DNA of 64,000 nucleotides from positions 4,092,001 to 4,156,000 of the forward strand of contig NC_013441.1 of NCBI RefSeq assembly GCF_000024785.1. The letters run 5' to 3'. Position numbers and translations under genes: made by a program. The notes beneath the pieces are model-generated. The model ran no database searches. It worked only from the letters and a program-made list of their open reading frames with translations, and was not told where the DNA came from. This document shows, in pieces, positions 35,342 through 43,399 of this stretch (its first letter is position 1; each line of letters begins with the position of its first letter). The stretch comes from Gordonia bronchialis DSM 43247. Its GTDB lineage: Bacteria; Actinomycetota; Actinomycetes; Mycobacteriales; Mycobacteriaceae.

Positions 35342-36342
35342 CCACACTGGTGGTGGGCGGCAACGGTTTTCTCGGCTCACATCTCGTCCGGCAGCTATGC
35401 GACCGAGCGGACCGTGTCCGCGTCCTCACCCGCGCCACCAGCGACCTGCGCCCGCTGGCCGGACTCTCCTACGAGCACGTCGTCGGCGACATCTTCGATG
35501 CACCGTCGATCGAGTCCGCCATGCGGGGAGCCGACACCGTCTTCCACTGCGCGGTCGACACCCGAGCCTGGCTGACCGATCCCGCACCGCTGTTCCGCAC
35601 CAACGTCGAAGGTCTCGGTGTGGTCCTCGACGCCGCGGCCACCGTCGGTGTCGAGTCCTTTGTGTTCACCAGCACCATGGCCACCATCGGTCGTCACCCG
35701 GGTCGGGTGGTCGACGAGTCCGACGAGTTCAACTGGCACGCGAGCGCCACCGACTACGTACGGTCGCGTGTCGCCGGCGAAGAACTGGCCCTCCGCTACG
35801 CGCGCGAGGAACGCGTGCCGGTGGTGGCGATGTGCGTGTCGAACACCTATGGCGCGGGTGACTGGCAGCCGACGCCACACGGATCGTTCGTTGCCGCAGC
35901 CGCATTGGGCAAGATGCCGTTCGGGATCCGTGGTATGCGCGCCGAGGCGGTGGACGTCGACGACGCCGCGCGAGCACTCATCGCGGCCGCAGATCGCGGC
36001 CGCACCGGCGAGCGCTACATCGTCTCCGAACGATTCATCGACCTCGGTGAGGTGATCACCACGGCAGCCGCGGCCGCCGGCGTCGCCCCACCCCGGCTGG
36101 TTCTCGGCAAACGTTCGCTCTACGCCGCCGGCGCCGTCGGCAGTCTCCGCGCCCGCCTCACCGGCCGCTCACAACGCCTGCGCATCGACACCGTCCGGCT
36201 CATGCACCACATGTCGCAGATGAGCCACGCGAAAGCCGAGCGCGAACTCGATTGGCATCCCCGACCCGTGACCGACGCCATCGCCGAAGGGGCCCGATTC
36301 TGGGTCGACCGCAGACGGCAGCGAACCCCATCCGCTGATTGA
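35338..36342 (+). CDS. NAD-dependent epimerase/3beta-hydroxysteroid dehydrogenase-like protein
   Basis: Extended SDR of 334 residues. Rossmann motif GGNGFLG at 7-13, TSTMATIG with the catalytic Ser/Thr, and DYVRSRVAGEE where the usual YxxxK is YxxxR (Y140, R144). The overall layout is that of 3beta-HSD/dihydroflavonol-reductase-like enzymes. Arg at the catalytic Lys position is unusual and may change activity. ATG overlaps the previous stop (ATGA). The last codons and stop (PSAD, TGA) lie within a dispersed repeat. Confidence 0.85.
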   Translation: MTTLVVGGNGFLGSHLVRQLCDRADRVRVLTRATSDLRPLAGLSYEHVVGDIFDAPSIESAMRGADTVFHCAVDTRAWLTDPAPLFRTNVEGLGVVLDAAATVGVESFVFTSTMATIGRHPGRVVDESDEFNWHASATDYVRSRVAGEELALRYAREERVPVVAMCVSNTYGAGDWQPTPHGSFVAAAALGKMPFGIRGMRAEAVDVDDAARALIAAADRGRTGERYIVSERFIDLGEVITTAAAAAGVAPPRLVLGKRSLYAAGAVGSLRARLTGRSQRLRIDTVRLMHHMSQMSHAKAERELDWHPRPVTDAIAEGARFWVDRRRQRTPSAD

Positions 36343-36403
36343 GCCGAGACACACCGGGCTTCGATACGCCTCCGCCAGCGCTCCGGCTACTCAACAAACC
36401 GAA
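36326..36403. repeat. Dispersed repeat with inverted ends between convergent genes
   Basis: Begins CCCCATCCGCTGATTGAGCC, which matches 61997-62016 at 19 of 20 bases, and ends with a reversed GGCTACTCAA followed by CAAACCG. On the minus strand the right half reads TTGAGTAGCCGGAGCGCTGG then GGCGTATCGAAGCCC, a second element type that I recall from intergenic regions of Gordonia-like genomes. The element spans the end of the epimerase gene and provides its stop codon. It fills the gap to the convergent SDR gene. Confidence 0.6.
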
Positions 36404-36406
36404 GGG

Positions 36407-37303
36407 TCACCGGAGGATCTCGGCCAGTTCCACCAGGCTATACGGAGCGCTGTCCTGGTGGTCGCGGTAGGCCACGAAGCTCGCCTGCTGTGGTTCGAAG
36501 CGACCGATGAATCCGCCGGAGGCGCTGAAGATCTGGCCGGAGATGTGGTCGGCGGCGTCGCCGGCAAGGAAGGTGTAGAGCGGTGCGACGTACTCCGGGG
36601 GTGCGGGGTCCAGAGCCAGGTCGCGGGTCATTTCGTCGAGGATGCCACGCGTGTGGAGACTCTCGATGTGCCGTTTGTAGTCGTCCCCGCTCGACAGTCT
36701 CGACTTGGCGCCCGGCATGACGACGTTGATCCGTACCCCGCGGGGCGAGAGGTCGGCATTCGCCGCGAGGGCGAGAGCGTTGACTCCCCCTTTGGCCGCC
36801 GGATAGCCACTGCCACCGAACATTCCGAGGGAAGCGGCCGAGCCGGTGAGGACGATGGAACCCGACCCCTGCTCGACCAGCACCCGGCCCGCCGCCTGGG
36901 TGAGGTGGAAGGCGCTGAGCAGATGGGCGTCGAGTTGCGCGCGAAAGTCCGCACTCGAGATGGTGAGGACCGTCGCACCGGCCGGCTCGGCGATGCCGGC
37001 GCAGTTGATGGCGATGTCGAGCGCCCCGAAGTGCTCGAGTGCGGCCTCGACCATCTCTTCGGCCACACCGTCCGATCCCGCCGAACCACACACTCCGACC
37101 GCGTATCCGCCTCCGCCACGCACCTCGGCGACCGTATCGTCGACGGCTGCCTTGTCTCGGCCGTTGACCACGATCGACACTCCCTGGCCGGCGAGGGCGT
37201 AGACCACCGCGAGACCGATGCCCCGAGTGCCGCCGGCCACCACGGCGACACGTCCGGACAGGCCTGCGCTGGTCGGTGCCCGGCCCTCGGTGGCTCCGGT
37301 CAC
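36407..37303 (-). CDS. Short-chain dehydrogenase/reductase
   Basis: SDR of 298 residues. Cofactor motif GGTRGIG near 24-30, NCAG near 105, catalytic Ser in LTGSAASLG, and GYPAAKGG as YxxxK. The C-terminal tail of about 40 residues (FIGRFEPQQASFVAYRDH) follows the usual GGFIG ending and is longer than in minimal SDRs. Substrate unknown. Last gene of the cyp51 operon; its GTG overlaps the stop of the preceding gene. Confidence 0.86.
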   Translation of the reverse strand: MTGATEGRAPTSAGLSGRVAVVAGGTRGIGLAVVYALAGQGVSIVVNGRDKAAVDDTVAEVRGGGGYAVGVCGSAGSDGVAEEMVEAALEHFGALDIAINCAGIAEPAGATVLTISSADFRAQLDAHLLSAFHLTQAAGRVLVEQGSGSIVLTGSAASLGMFGGSGYPAAKGGVNALALAANADLSPRGVRINVVMPGAKSRLSSGDDYKRHIESLHTRGILDEMTRDLALDPAPPEYVAPLYTFLAGDAADHISGQIFSASGGFIGRFEPQQASFVAYRDHQDSAPYSLVELAEILR

Positions 37304-38568
37304 GCCGAGATACCCACCGGCGTGATCGGAATGGAGCGCCCGCGATCGGTGAACTCGAAAGTGGCCCCGGAACTGAACCGGGCGATGGCAACCTCACCCG
37401 ATTCCTTGTGGGACCGCTCCCCGAGGCGGAAGCGCACCGTCAGCCCGTCGGCCGTGGTCTCCGAAGACGCGATCTCCCAACGATTGTCGACGGCGACGCC
37501 GATGGCCTGCAACGGCTCGAGGTGTTCGGCGTCGATCAGCGAGAGCCATCCGCCGTCGGCGGTGGCCGCCGACGATGCCGGGATCGTGACGGCCACGGCG
37601 TCACCGTCGACCTCGGCCCGGACCCCGGTGTACTGCACGGGTCCCAGGCAGGGGTGAACGGCAATCACCGCGGCCAGCCCGGCCGCGTCGGAGGGAAGGT
37701 CCAGCGCCTGACGCAGCCGGTCGGCCGCCAATCCTGCGATCCCGATGAGCTGTTTGCGGAAGATGTCGCGCACCTGCTCGTCGTCGCCGGCGTGTCGTCG
37801 AACACTCCACAGGAACCCCAGGGAGAGCAGATGATGTTGCACGGCAACCTCTTCGGCGATCCGCACCAATGCCGATCGCGACCATTCACGGAACTGCAGG
37901 TCGGCGAACAGCGGGCCTCGATAGTCCACGTGACCATCGGTCGCCGACGCATCGATCGGCGACAGCTGCACGTCACCAGCCCGGGTGGTGAACATCTCCA
38001 CCGAATCGGGCGGCAACGGAAGTTCTTCGCGATCCGGTTCGATCGTCACCGTCCACGCACAGTGGGGGTGCCGATCGGCCGGCCGTCGGGGTGGACGGTG
38101 GATCGGCCGGATACGGGCCCGGCGGTTGGTGGCGATGGCGGTGGCGTCGAAGGTGGGGTCCTCGATGTCGTGGCACATGGTGGTGACGTAGTCGTCACCC
38201 ATCGGTTCCACATCCATCAGTGCGCCACAGTGATTCAGCACGAAGGCACCGTGGTATCGATCGGTGATCTCGTAGCGGAAGTCCATGAACTGCGGGGGCG
38301 CACCGATGTCGAGCTGAAGACACTTGAACATGTCCTCCACACCGTCGCCGTCTATTCCGAGAGCGGTCCGCATCCGGTGCGTGTACACCGGGCTGGCCGC
38401 CATCCACTCCTCGATGGCGATCTGTCCCATCACCTCACGCCCGAAGGCACTGATGAGATGGGCCATGCCACTGCGGTCGATCATCTGACCCGACAACAGG
38501 AGTTCGGGAACGAGGACGGCGAGCTGTCGCTGACTCAGACCTGCATAGGTCGGGGCTGGGAGAGTCAT
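37300..38568 (-). CDS. Conserved protein of the cyp51 operon, function unknown
   Basis: Protein of 422 residues not assigned to a family here. The central part contains MDFRYEITDRYHGAFVLNHCG followed shortly by TTMCHDIEDPTFDATA; the conserved Cys, His and Asp residues could bind a metal or act in catalysis. A DRHPHCAW segment follows. The C-terminal third looks like a separate alpha/beta domain. No signal peptide or membrane helix. It lies 6 bp after the NTF2-like gene and overlaps the SDR gene by 4 bp, so it should act in the same pathway as CYP51 and the ferredoxin. Confidence 0.7.
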   Translation of the reverse strand: MTLPAPTYAGLSQRQLAVLVPELLLSGQMIDRSGMAHLISAFGREVMGQIAIEEWMAASPVYTHRMRTALGIDGDGVEDMFKCLQLDIGAPPQFMDFRYEITDRYHGAFVLNHCGALMDVEPMGDDYVTTMCHDIEDPTFDATAIATNRRARIRPIHRPPRRPADRHPHCAWTVTIEPDREELPLPPDSVEMFTTRAGDVQLSPIDASATDGHVDYRGPLFADLQFREWSRSALVRIAEEVAVQHHLLSLGFLWSVRRHAGDDEQVRDIFRKQLIGIAGLAADRLRQALDLPSDAAGLAAVIAVHPCLGPVQYTGVRAEVDGDAVAVTIPASSAATADGGWLSLIDAEHLEPLQAIGVAVDNRWEIASSETTADGLTVRFRLGERSHKESGEVAIARFSSGATFEFTDRGRSIPITPVGISA

Positions 38569-38574
38569 GTCAGA

Positions 38575-39120
38575 TCACCAGAACGGAACGGGCGCCTTGC
38601 CGAAGGGATACCACCCGGGCAGATCCCCCGGCGCCGACTTCTCGATCCGCTTGAGCATGCCGTCGCTCATCGCGTTGTTCTTCAGCAGTTCGACGAACAG
38701 CGCCGAGACATTGCCGAAGTCGAAGAAGTCACGCTGCCACGAGAACTGGAAGTTGCCCGCATACTTGAACCAGCTGCCCTGAATGCCCTCGAGCGCGTAA
38801 TTGGTGCCGTCGTCACGGGTGCGCTCGTACACCTGCTTCCACAGCCCGATCATGTCGCCGGTGGTCTCGTCGATCACCCACGCCTGATACGGGTAGGTCC
38901 AGCCTTCCAGGCCCTCCATCTCCTGGCCGAGGGCCAGTTCGCGGATCTCATCCCGACCGACAGCCATGAAGTCCTTCTCCGGGCCGTAGTTCCAGCCGTA
39001 GGTGGCGTCCTCGGTGTAGAAGTCGGCCAGCGGCTTCCAGTCGCCGGCCTTCTCGGCCTCGACGTTGGCGTCCAGCCAGCGCTGTTTCATCTCTTCGAGT
39101 TCGGCACGATCAAAAGACAT
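38575..39120 (-). CDS. NTF2/SnoaL-like protein of the cyp51 operon
   Basis: Cone-shaped alpha/beta-barrel protein of 181 residues. N-terminal helix MKQRWLDANVEAEKAGDW then LADFYTEDATYGWNYGPEKD, a pattern typical of the SnoaL/ketosteroid-isomerase-like fold. Position directly after the ferredoxin gene and length match Rv0762c of M. tuberculosis as I recall it. It could act on a hydrophobic product such as a sterol. ATG at 39120; 11 bp after the ferredoxin stop. Confidence 0.8.
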   Translation of the reverse strand: MSFDRAELEEMKQRWLDANVEAEKAGDWKPLADFYTEDATYGWNYGPEKDFMAVGRDEIRELALGQEMEGLEGWTYPYQAWVIDETTGDMIGLWKQVYERTRDDGTNYALEGIQGSWFKYAGNFQFSWQRDFFDFGNVSALFVELLKNNAMSDGMLKRIEKSAPGDLPGWYPFGKAPVPFW

Positions 39121-39131
39121 GTCACTCTCAT

Positions 39132-39329
39132 TCACTCGTTGTCGTCGACAATTCTCAAAGCTTGGGTAGGGCAATACATCACTGCGGCCTCGACCTCGGG
39201 CCGCAGGCCTTCGTCCGGTTCTTTGTCGAGGATCTCCACGTGATCGGAATGTGCGCGGAAGACCTCGGGTGCCTCCATCTCGCACATCCCGTGGCCCTGG
39301 CACAGATCCAAGTCCACCTCGATGCGCAT
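39132..39329 (-). CDS. 3Fe-4S ferredoxin partner of CYP51
   Basis: Small electron carrier of 65 residues. Cluster ligands lie in DLCQGHGMCEMEAP and YCPTQAL; the His in place of the second Cys of a 4Fe-4S motif (CxxHxxC) indicates a 3Fe-4S cluster, usual for P450-linked ferredoxins such as Rv0763c. The ATG shares one base with the stop of cyp51 (TGATG), so the two are translated together. Confidence 0.93.
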   Translation of the reverse strand: MRIEVDLDLCQGHGMCEMEAPEVFRAHSDHVEILDKEPDEGLRPEVEAAVMYCPTQALRIVDDNE

Positions 39330-40684
39330 CACCGCACCCCACTCCGCCTGCGATAGGCGACGCGGCACGGTTGCTGCAGTTGCACCACCATCTTGGTGTG
39401 ATCGTTGCGGTAGGACTCCGACGGTTGGAGCATCTCGAACTCGTAGTTCTGAAACAGCACCGAGAAGATCGCCTTGAGCTGCATGATGGCGAATTGTGCT
39501 CCCACACAGCGGTGCCGGCCGGCCCCGAAGGGGATCCACGTCCAGCGGTTCACCAGGTCCTCGGTGCGCGGCTTGTTGTACCGGTCGGGGTCGAAGACAT
39601 CCGGATCCGGGAAGTCCTCGGGTATCCGGTTGGACACCGCCGGTGACACCGCAATGGTCTGCCCGGCCTTCACCTCGAAGTCCTCGACGTGAAAGTCCTG
39701 CTGTACCAATCGCATCAGGATGATGAGCGGCGGATGCAACCGAAGCGCCTCCTTCAGCGCATTCTCGAGCTGCGGCATCTGCCGGGTGTGGGCGAAGGTG
39801 TATTCCGGCCGTTCCCCCGCCGGGGTGTCGCCGTAGATCTCGTCGAGTTCGGCGTAGACGCGCGCCATGTAGTCGGGGTTACGTAGCAACTCGATCAGCG
39901 TCCAGGCGGCGGTGCCCTGGGTGGTGTGATGCCCGGCGAACATCATCGAGATGAACATGCCGGTGATGGTGTTCGCGTCGAAGCCCACCTGGATGAGGAT
40001 GTCCATCAGGTCGCGATCGTCTTTGTCCTCCACCGGATTCGCGATCCTGTCGTTCATCACCCCCTGGATGAACTCGACGAGTTCGGCGCGCGCGGCGTCG
40101 CGTTTGCGGAAACTCTCGATGTCGGCGTGGGCATCGACGTAGGCGATCGGATCGGTCCCCTTCTCCAGATCGTGGAAGAGTTCCGACACCCGCTTGTCGA
40201 GCTGCTCACGGAATTTGCGGCCGATCAGGCAGGCCGACGACGTGTAGAGCGTCAGCTCACCGAAGAACTCCAGAAGGTCGATCTCACCCTCGTCACCCCA
40301 CTGCGCGATGATGCGTTCCACCTCATTGGGGATGGTCACCGCATGTTGTTTCATGTGCGGGCCTTTGAGGGCCGAGTTGTGAATCGCCTTGGACCGTTCC
40401 TCGGGACTCGCGTCGAAGACCACCCCCTCGCCGAAGACGGGCGTCATGAACGGATAGGCGGCCGCCTGGTCGAGGTCTTCCTCAGGTGCGCGGAAGAACT
40501 CCTCGTTGGCCGCCGCGCCGGAAACCAGGACCACCTCTCGGTCGGCGAGCTGAAACAGCCCCACGTCGCCGCATTCGTCCCGGACCCGCCAGAACAGCGA
40601 GATGGGGTCGGTGGCCAGTTCGTCGAGGTGGCCGTGTTCTCCGTCACCGCCGGAGACAAGTCTGGGCTTGGTCAACGCCGTCAT
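39329..40684 (-). CDS. cyp51: Cytochrome P450 CYP51, sterol 14alpha-demethylase
   Basis: P450 of 451 residues strongly resembling M. tuberculosis CYP51 (Rv0764c). Substrate-region motif AYPFMTPVFGEGVVFD near 75-90, I-helix MFAGHHTTQGTAAW, ExxR in ALKEALRLHPP, heme loop FGAGRHRCVG with Cys393. It removes the 14alpha-methyl group from lanosterol-type sterols; the natural substrate in bacteria that lack sterol synthesis is unclear. ATG at 40684 overlaps the SDR stop. Gene order SDR-cyp51-ferredoxin is as in M. tuberculosis. Confidence 0.95.
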   Translation of the reverse strand: MTALTKPRLVSGGDGEHGHLDELATDPISLFWRVRDECGDVGLFQLADREVVLVSGAAANEEFFRAPEEDLDQAAAYPFMTPVFGEGVVFDASPEERSKAIHNSALKGPHMKQHAVTIPNEVERIIAQWGDEGEIDLLEFFGELTLYTSSACLIGRKFREQLDKRVSELFHDLEKGTDPIAYVDAHADIESFRKRDAARAELVEFIQGVMNDRIANPVEDKDDRDLMDILIQVGFDANTITGMFISMMFAGHHTTQGTAAWTLIELLRNPDYMARVYAELDEIYGDTPAGERPEYTFAHTRQMPQLENALKEALRLHPPLIILMRLVQQDFHVEDFEVKAGQTIAVSPAVSNRIPEDFPDPDVFDPDRYNKPRTEDLVNRWTWIPFGAGRHRCVGAQFAIMQLKAIFSVLFQNYEFEMLQPSESYRNDHTKMVVQLQQPCRVAYRRRSGVR

Positions 40685-41496
40685 TGTCCGGCTCCTTCCG
40701 GTTCGATCTGCTGTTCTCGTCGGGCGCGCGGGACGGCACCTTCGGCCTCCACCTCGACGGCGCGCATGTGCGCACCGCGCGGCATGGTGACCATGGCGGC
40801 GACGGCCTGCGCGATGTGTTCGGGCGCAAGGAAATTGCCATGCCGGGCCAGTCCGTGTTTGATCCAGTCGTTGAGCATGGCCTCGGTGTCGTGCGGATCG
40901 AGGTTCATCCCCATGCCGGTCAGTGTCTGTCCGGGGCGGACCACGCCGGCGCGCACACCGGTGCCCTCGAGTTCGAGCTGGATGGTGGCGACCAGACCGT
41001 CGATTCCGGCCTTGGCGGCGACATACGCCGACGACCAGGGTCGCGGCCGGATCGCGACGTCGGAACCGATGAACACGAAATCGCCTCGAGCACGGTCGAT
41101 CATGCCACCGATGACGGCCCGGAAGATGCGGTAGGCACCGGTCAGATGAATGTTGATCTGGTCGGCAAAGGTCTCGGGCGTGGTCTGATACGAGAGTCCG
41201 ACGGCCAGGTCACCGGCCCCGGCGACAACGATCTCCAGCGGACCCAGTGCGGCTTCGGATTTGGCGACGCAATCGAGGACCGACTGTTCGTCGGTGACGT
41301 CGAGCGGTACGGCGACGGCTTCACCTCCGGCGGCGGTGATCTTGTCGGCGAGTTCCTGTAGCCGCTCGACGCGCCGCGCGGCCAGCGCTACCGGATAACC
41401 CGCTGCGGCAAGCCATTCGGCCGTGACGGCACCGATTCCCGACGACGCACCCGCCACGAGGACCGGACGCCGATCCGGATGGGGAATGAAAGCCAT
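40681..41496 (-). CDS. Short-chain dehydrogenase/reductase, Rv0765c position
   Basis: SDR of 271 residues: GASSGIG near 17-23, GAGDLAV in place of NNAG near 89, catalytic Ser in IGSDVAI, and AYVAAKAG as YxxxK. Lies between the two P450 genes with overlaps on both sides (TGATG upstream, ATGA downstream), exactly as Rv0765c does between cyp123 and cyp51. Probably oxidises an alcohol or reduces a ketone formed by one of the P450s. Confidence 0.88.
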   Translation of the reverse strand: MAFIPHPDRRPVLVAGASSGIGAVTAEWLAAAGYPVALAARRVERLQELADKITAAGGEAVAVPLDVTDEQSVLDCVAKSEAALGPLEIVVAGAGDLAVGLSYQTTPETFADQINIHLTGAYRIFRAVIGGMIDRARGDFVFIGSDVAIRPRPWSSAYVAAKAGIDGLVATIQLELEGTGVRAGVVRPGQTLTGMGMNLDPHDTEAMLNDWIKHGLARHGNFLAPEHIAQAVAAMVTMPRGAHMRAVEVEAEGAVPRARREQQIEPEGAGQ

Positions 41497-42740
41497 CAGC
41501 GCACCTGCACCTTCACCGGCAACTCGGCAAAGCCGCGTACGTTCACCGAGTGCACGCGGACCGCTGCGTCGATGTCGATGTCGACCGCGCTGATCGTCTT
41601 GACCACCTCGGCGAGACCGATGTTGGCCTCGAGTCGCGCGAGGTGCGCACCAAGGCAGAAGTGCGCTCCCATACCGAAACTCATCAGGGCCTGACTGCAG
41701 TCACGTCCGATCCGGTACCGGTCGGCGTCGGCACCGAAGACCTCTTCGTCGCGGTTGGCCGAGCCGACGAGCAGCAGCACGCGATGCCCCGCGGGGATGA
41801 CCAGGTCCCCGTACGGCGCGTCCTGCACCACGCGACGCAACACCATCTGGGTGGAGTTGTCGTAACGCAGCGTCTCTTCCGTCCAGTCCGGCACTGCCGC
41901 CGGGTCGGCGAGCACCTTGGCCAACTCGTCGGGATTGCGCCAGCCCCAATAGAGGGCGTTGGCAAGGAGTTTGGTGGTCGTCTCGTTGCCCGCGACCACC
42001 ATGAGGACCATGAACCCGACGATCTCGTCGTCGGTGAGCGCGGTCTTCTCCCCGGTCTCGTCGTCGACGATCTCGGCCTCGATCAGAGCGGACACGAGGT
42101 CCTCACCCGGATTCTTGCGGCGGTCGGCGATGAGTGCCGTGTAGTACTTGTGCAGTTCGATGTAGGCATAGATGGCGGCCTCGGGAATGTCGAGAACACC
42201 TTCCTCCCGGTGCAACAGCAGATCGGACTGGGTGCGCAGATGCGCGCGATCCGCCTCCGGGACACCGAGGAGTTCGGAGACCACATCCATCGGCAACAGG
42301 CCGGCGAAGTCGGCGACATAGTCGAATTCACCCTTGTCCAGACACGCATTCCAATGCTGTTCGGTCAGCGTCGTGATCCGTTCGGTCAGTTCGTTGACCC
42401 GACGCGGGGTGAACCCCTTGGACACCAGCTTGCGGATGCGCATGTGCTTGGGGTCGTCCATCGCCAGGAACGACATCGACTTGTGCGCGTCGGGTCCGTA
42501 GGACGACGGGTCCATCGAGACACCCCAGCTGTTGGACAGCCGCACGGTGTCCCGGAAACCCGCCCGGACGTCGGCGTGCGAGGCGAGCGCCCAGAAGTCC
42601 ATGTCCGCGTTGTAATACACCGGCGCCTCGTGACGCAGCCGGAGGTAGGTGGGATACGGATCCTCGTGGAAGTCATAGGCATAGGGATCGAAGGGGATGC
42701 GTTTCTCCATCCCCTCGGTCCCCACGGCGATCTCGGTCAT
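41496..42740 (-). CDS. Cytochrome P450, CYP123-like by position
   Basis: Soluble bacterial P450 of 414 residues. I-helix MVVAGNETTTKLL near 245-257, ExxR in EETLRYD, heme loop FGMGAHFCLGAHLAR with Cys362. Substrate unknown; the assignment to the CYP123 group rests on gene order (TetR, P450, SDR, cyp51) and not on a tree. ATG at 42740 shares a base with the TetR stop; a GTG three bases upstream is an alternative start. Confidence 0.88.
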   Translation of the reverse strand: MTEIAVGTEGMEKRIPFDPYAYDFHEDPYPTYLRLRHEAPVYYNADMDFWALASHADVRAGFRDTVRLSNSWGVSMDPSSYGPDAHKSMSFLAMDDPKHMRIRKLVSKGFTPRRVNELTERITTLTEQHWNACLDKGEFDYVADFAGLLPMDVVSELLGVPEADRAHLRTQSDLLLHREEGVLDIPEAAIYAYIELHKYYTALIADRRKNPGEDLVSALIEAEIVDDETGEKTALTDDEIVGFMVLMVVAGNETTTKLLANALYWGWRNPDELAKVLADPAAVPDWTEETLRYDNSTQMVLRRVVQDAPYGDLVIPAGHRVLLLVGSANRDEEVFGADADRYRIGRDCSQALMSFGMGAHFCLGAHLARLEANIGLAEVVKTISAVDIDIDAAVRVHSVNVRGFAELPVKVQVR

Positions 42741-43321
42741 CACTTCTCCATCAGTAGATGTGCGGCTGCGACAAGACGTTCCGATGTCTGCTCATAGGTC
42801 ATGTGCCCCATACCCGCGTGGACCAGGCCGCCGGCGTAGATCATCTCCAGGGCATCGAGAAGCGGGCCGGGATGCTCGGGGTCGGTTTCGAGGGCCTGCG
42901 CGAGGCGTCGGCGGATGAAGCCACCGATGCGCAGTCGCAGGTGCTCGACGTCGGGGTCGGTGCCGAGCAGCGCCATGGTCACCGCACCACCGAGTTGCCC
43001 CTCCCCGGCCACCACCATCGACACCTCACGCAACACCTGCGCGACGCGTTCGGTGTGGGTGGCCTGCGGATCCGGATCGGAGACCCCCGCCGAGAGCCGG
43101 CGCCAGAACACCTCGGCCACCAGATGACTCTTCGACGAGAAATAGGTGTAGGCCGTCGCCGGGGCCACCCCGGCGAGTTTGGCCACCGAACGCACCGTCA
43201 GACCGTCGAATCCGTCCTGGTTGAGGATGTCGACGGCGGCATCGGTGAGCCGGGTGACGGTCTCCGCCTGCTGCTGGGTCAGTCTCCGGCGAGTGGATTC
43301 CTGGGATACGGGACTGGACAT
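42740..43321 (-). CDS. TetR family regulator of the cyp51 locus
   Basis: Regulator of 193 residues: N-terminal helix-turn-helix about 18-65 (RLTDAAVDILNQDGFDGLTV, SVAKLAGVAPATAYTYFSSK), helical ligand domain after. First gene of the minus-strand cyp51 operon and divergent from the aldehyde dehydrogenase operon by 78 bp, the same arrangement as Rv0767c/Rv0768. It probably controls both directions. Confidence 0.9.
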   Translation of the reverse strand: MSSPVSQESTRRRLTQQQAETVTRLTDAAVDILNQDGFDGLTVRSVAKLAGVAPATAYTYFSSKSHLVAEVFWRRLSAGVSDPDPQATHTERVAQVLREVSMVVAGEGQLGGAVTMALLGTDPDVEHLRLRIGGFIRRRLAQALETDPEHPGPLLDALEMIYAGGLVHAGMGHMTYEQTSERLVAAAHLLMEK

Positions 43322-43399
43322 GTGAGCGAGGCTACACTAGGTTTGAACGCGAGTCCAGACACCTGTCCAGATAGTCTTCCAGTCATTGGAGCCGATCAC
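43322..43399. promoter_or_regulatory. Divergent operator-promoter of the cyp51 and aldehyde dehydrogenase operons
   Basis: The 78-bp gap has a direct repeat GTCCAGA at 43353-43359 and 43365-43371 (period 12), and within it a short palindrome GACACCTGTC at 43358-43367. These are the best candidates for the TetR operator. No KstR-type site is present here. Confidence 0.45.

Noticed and set aside
37276..39243. 655-codon plus-strand frame opposite the cyp51 operon genes
   Set aside because: It spans three real minus-strand genes and has no recognisable motif or start site.
42758..43399. Upstream extension of the aldehyde dehydrogenase frame
   Set aside because: It is antisense to the TetR gene, and the ATG at 43400 with its own binding site starts the conserved protein.
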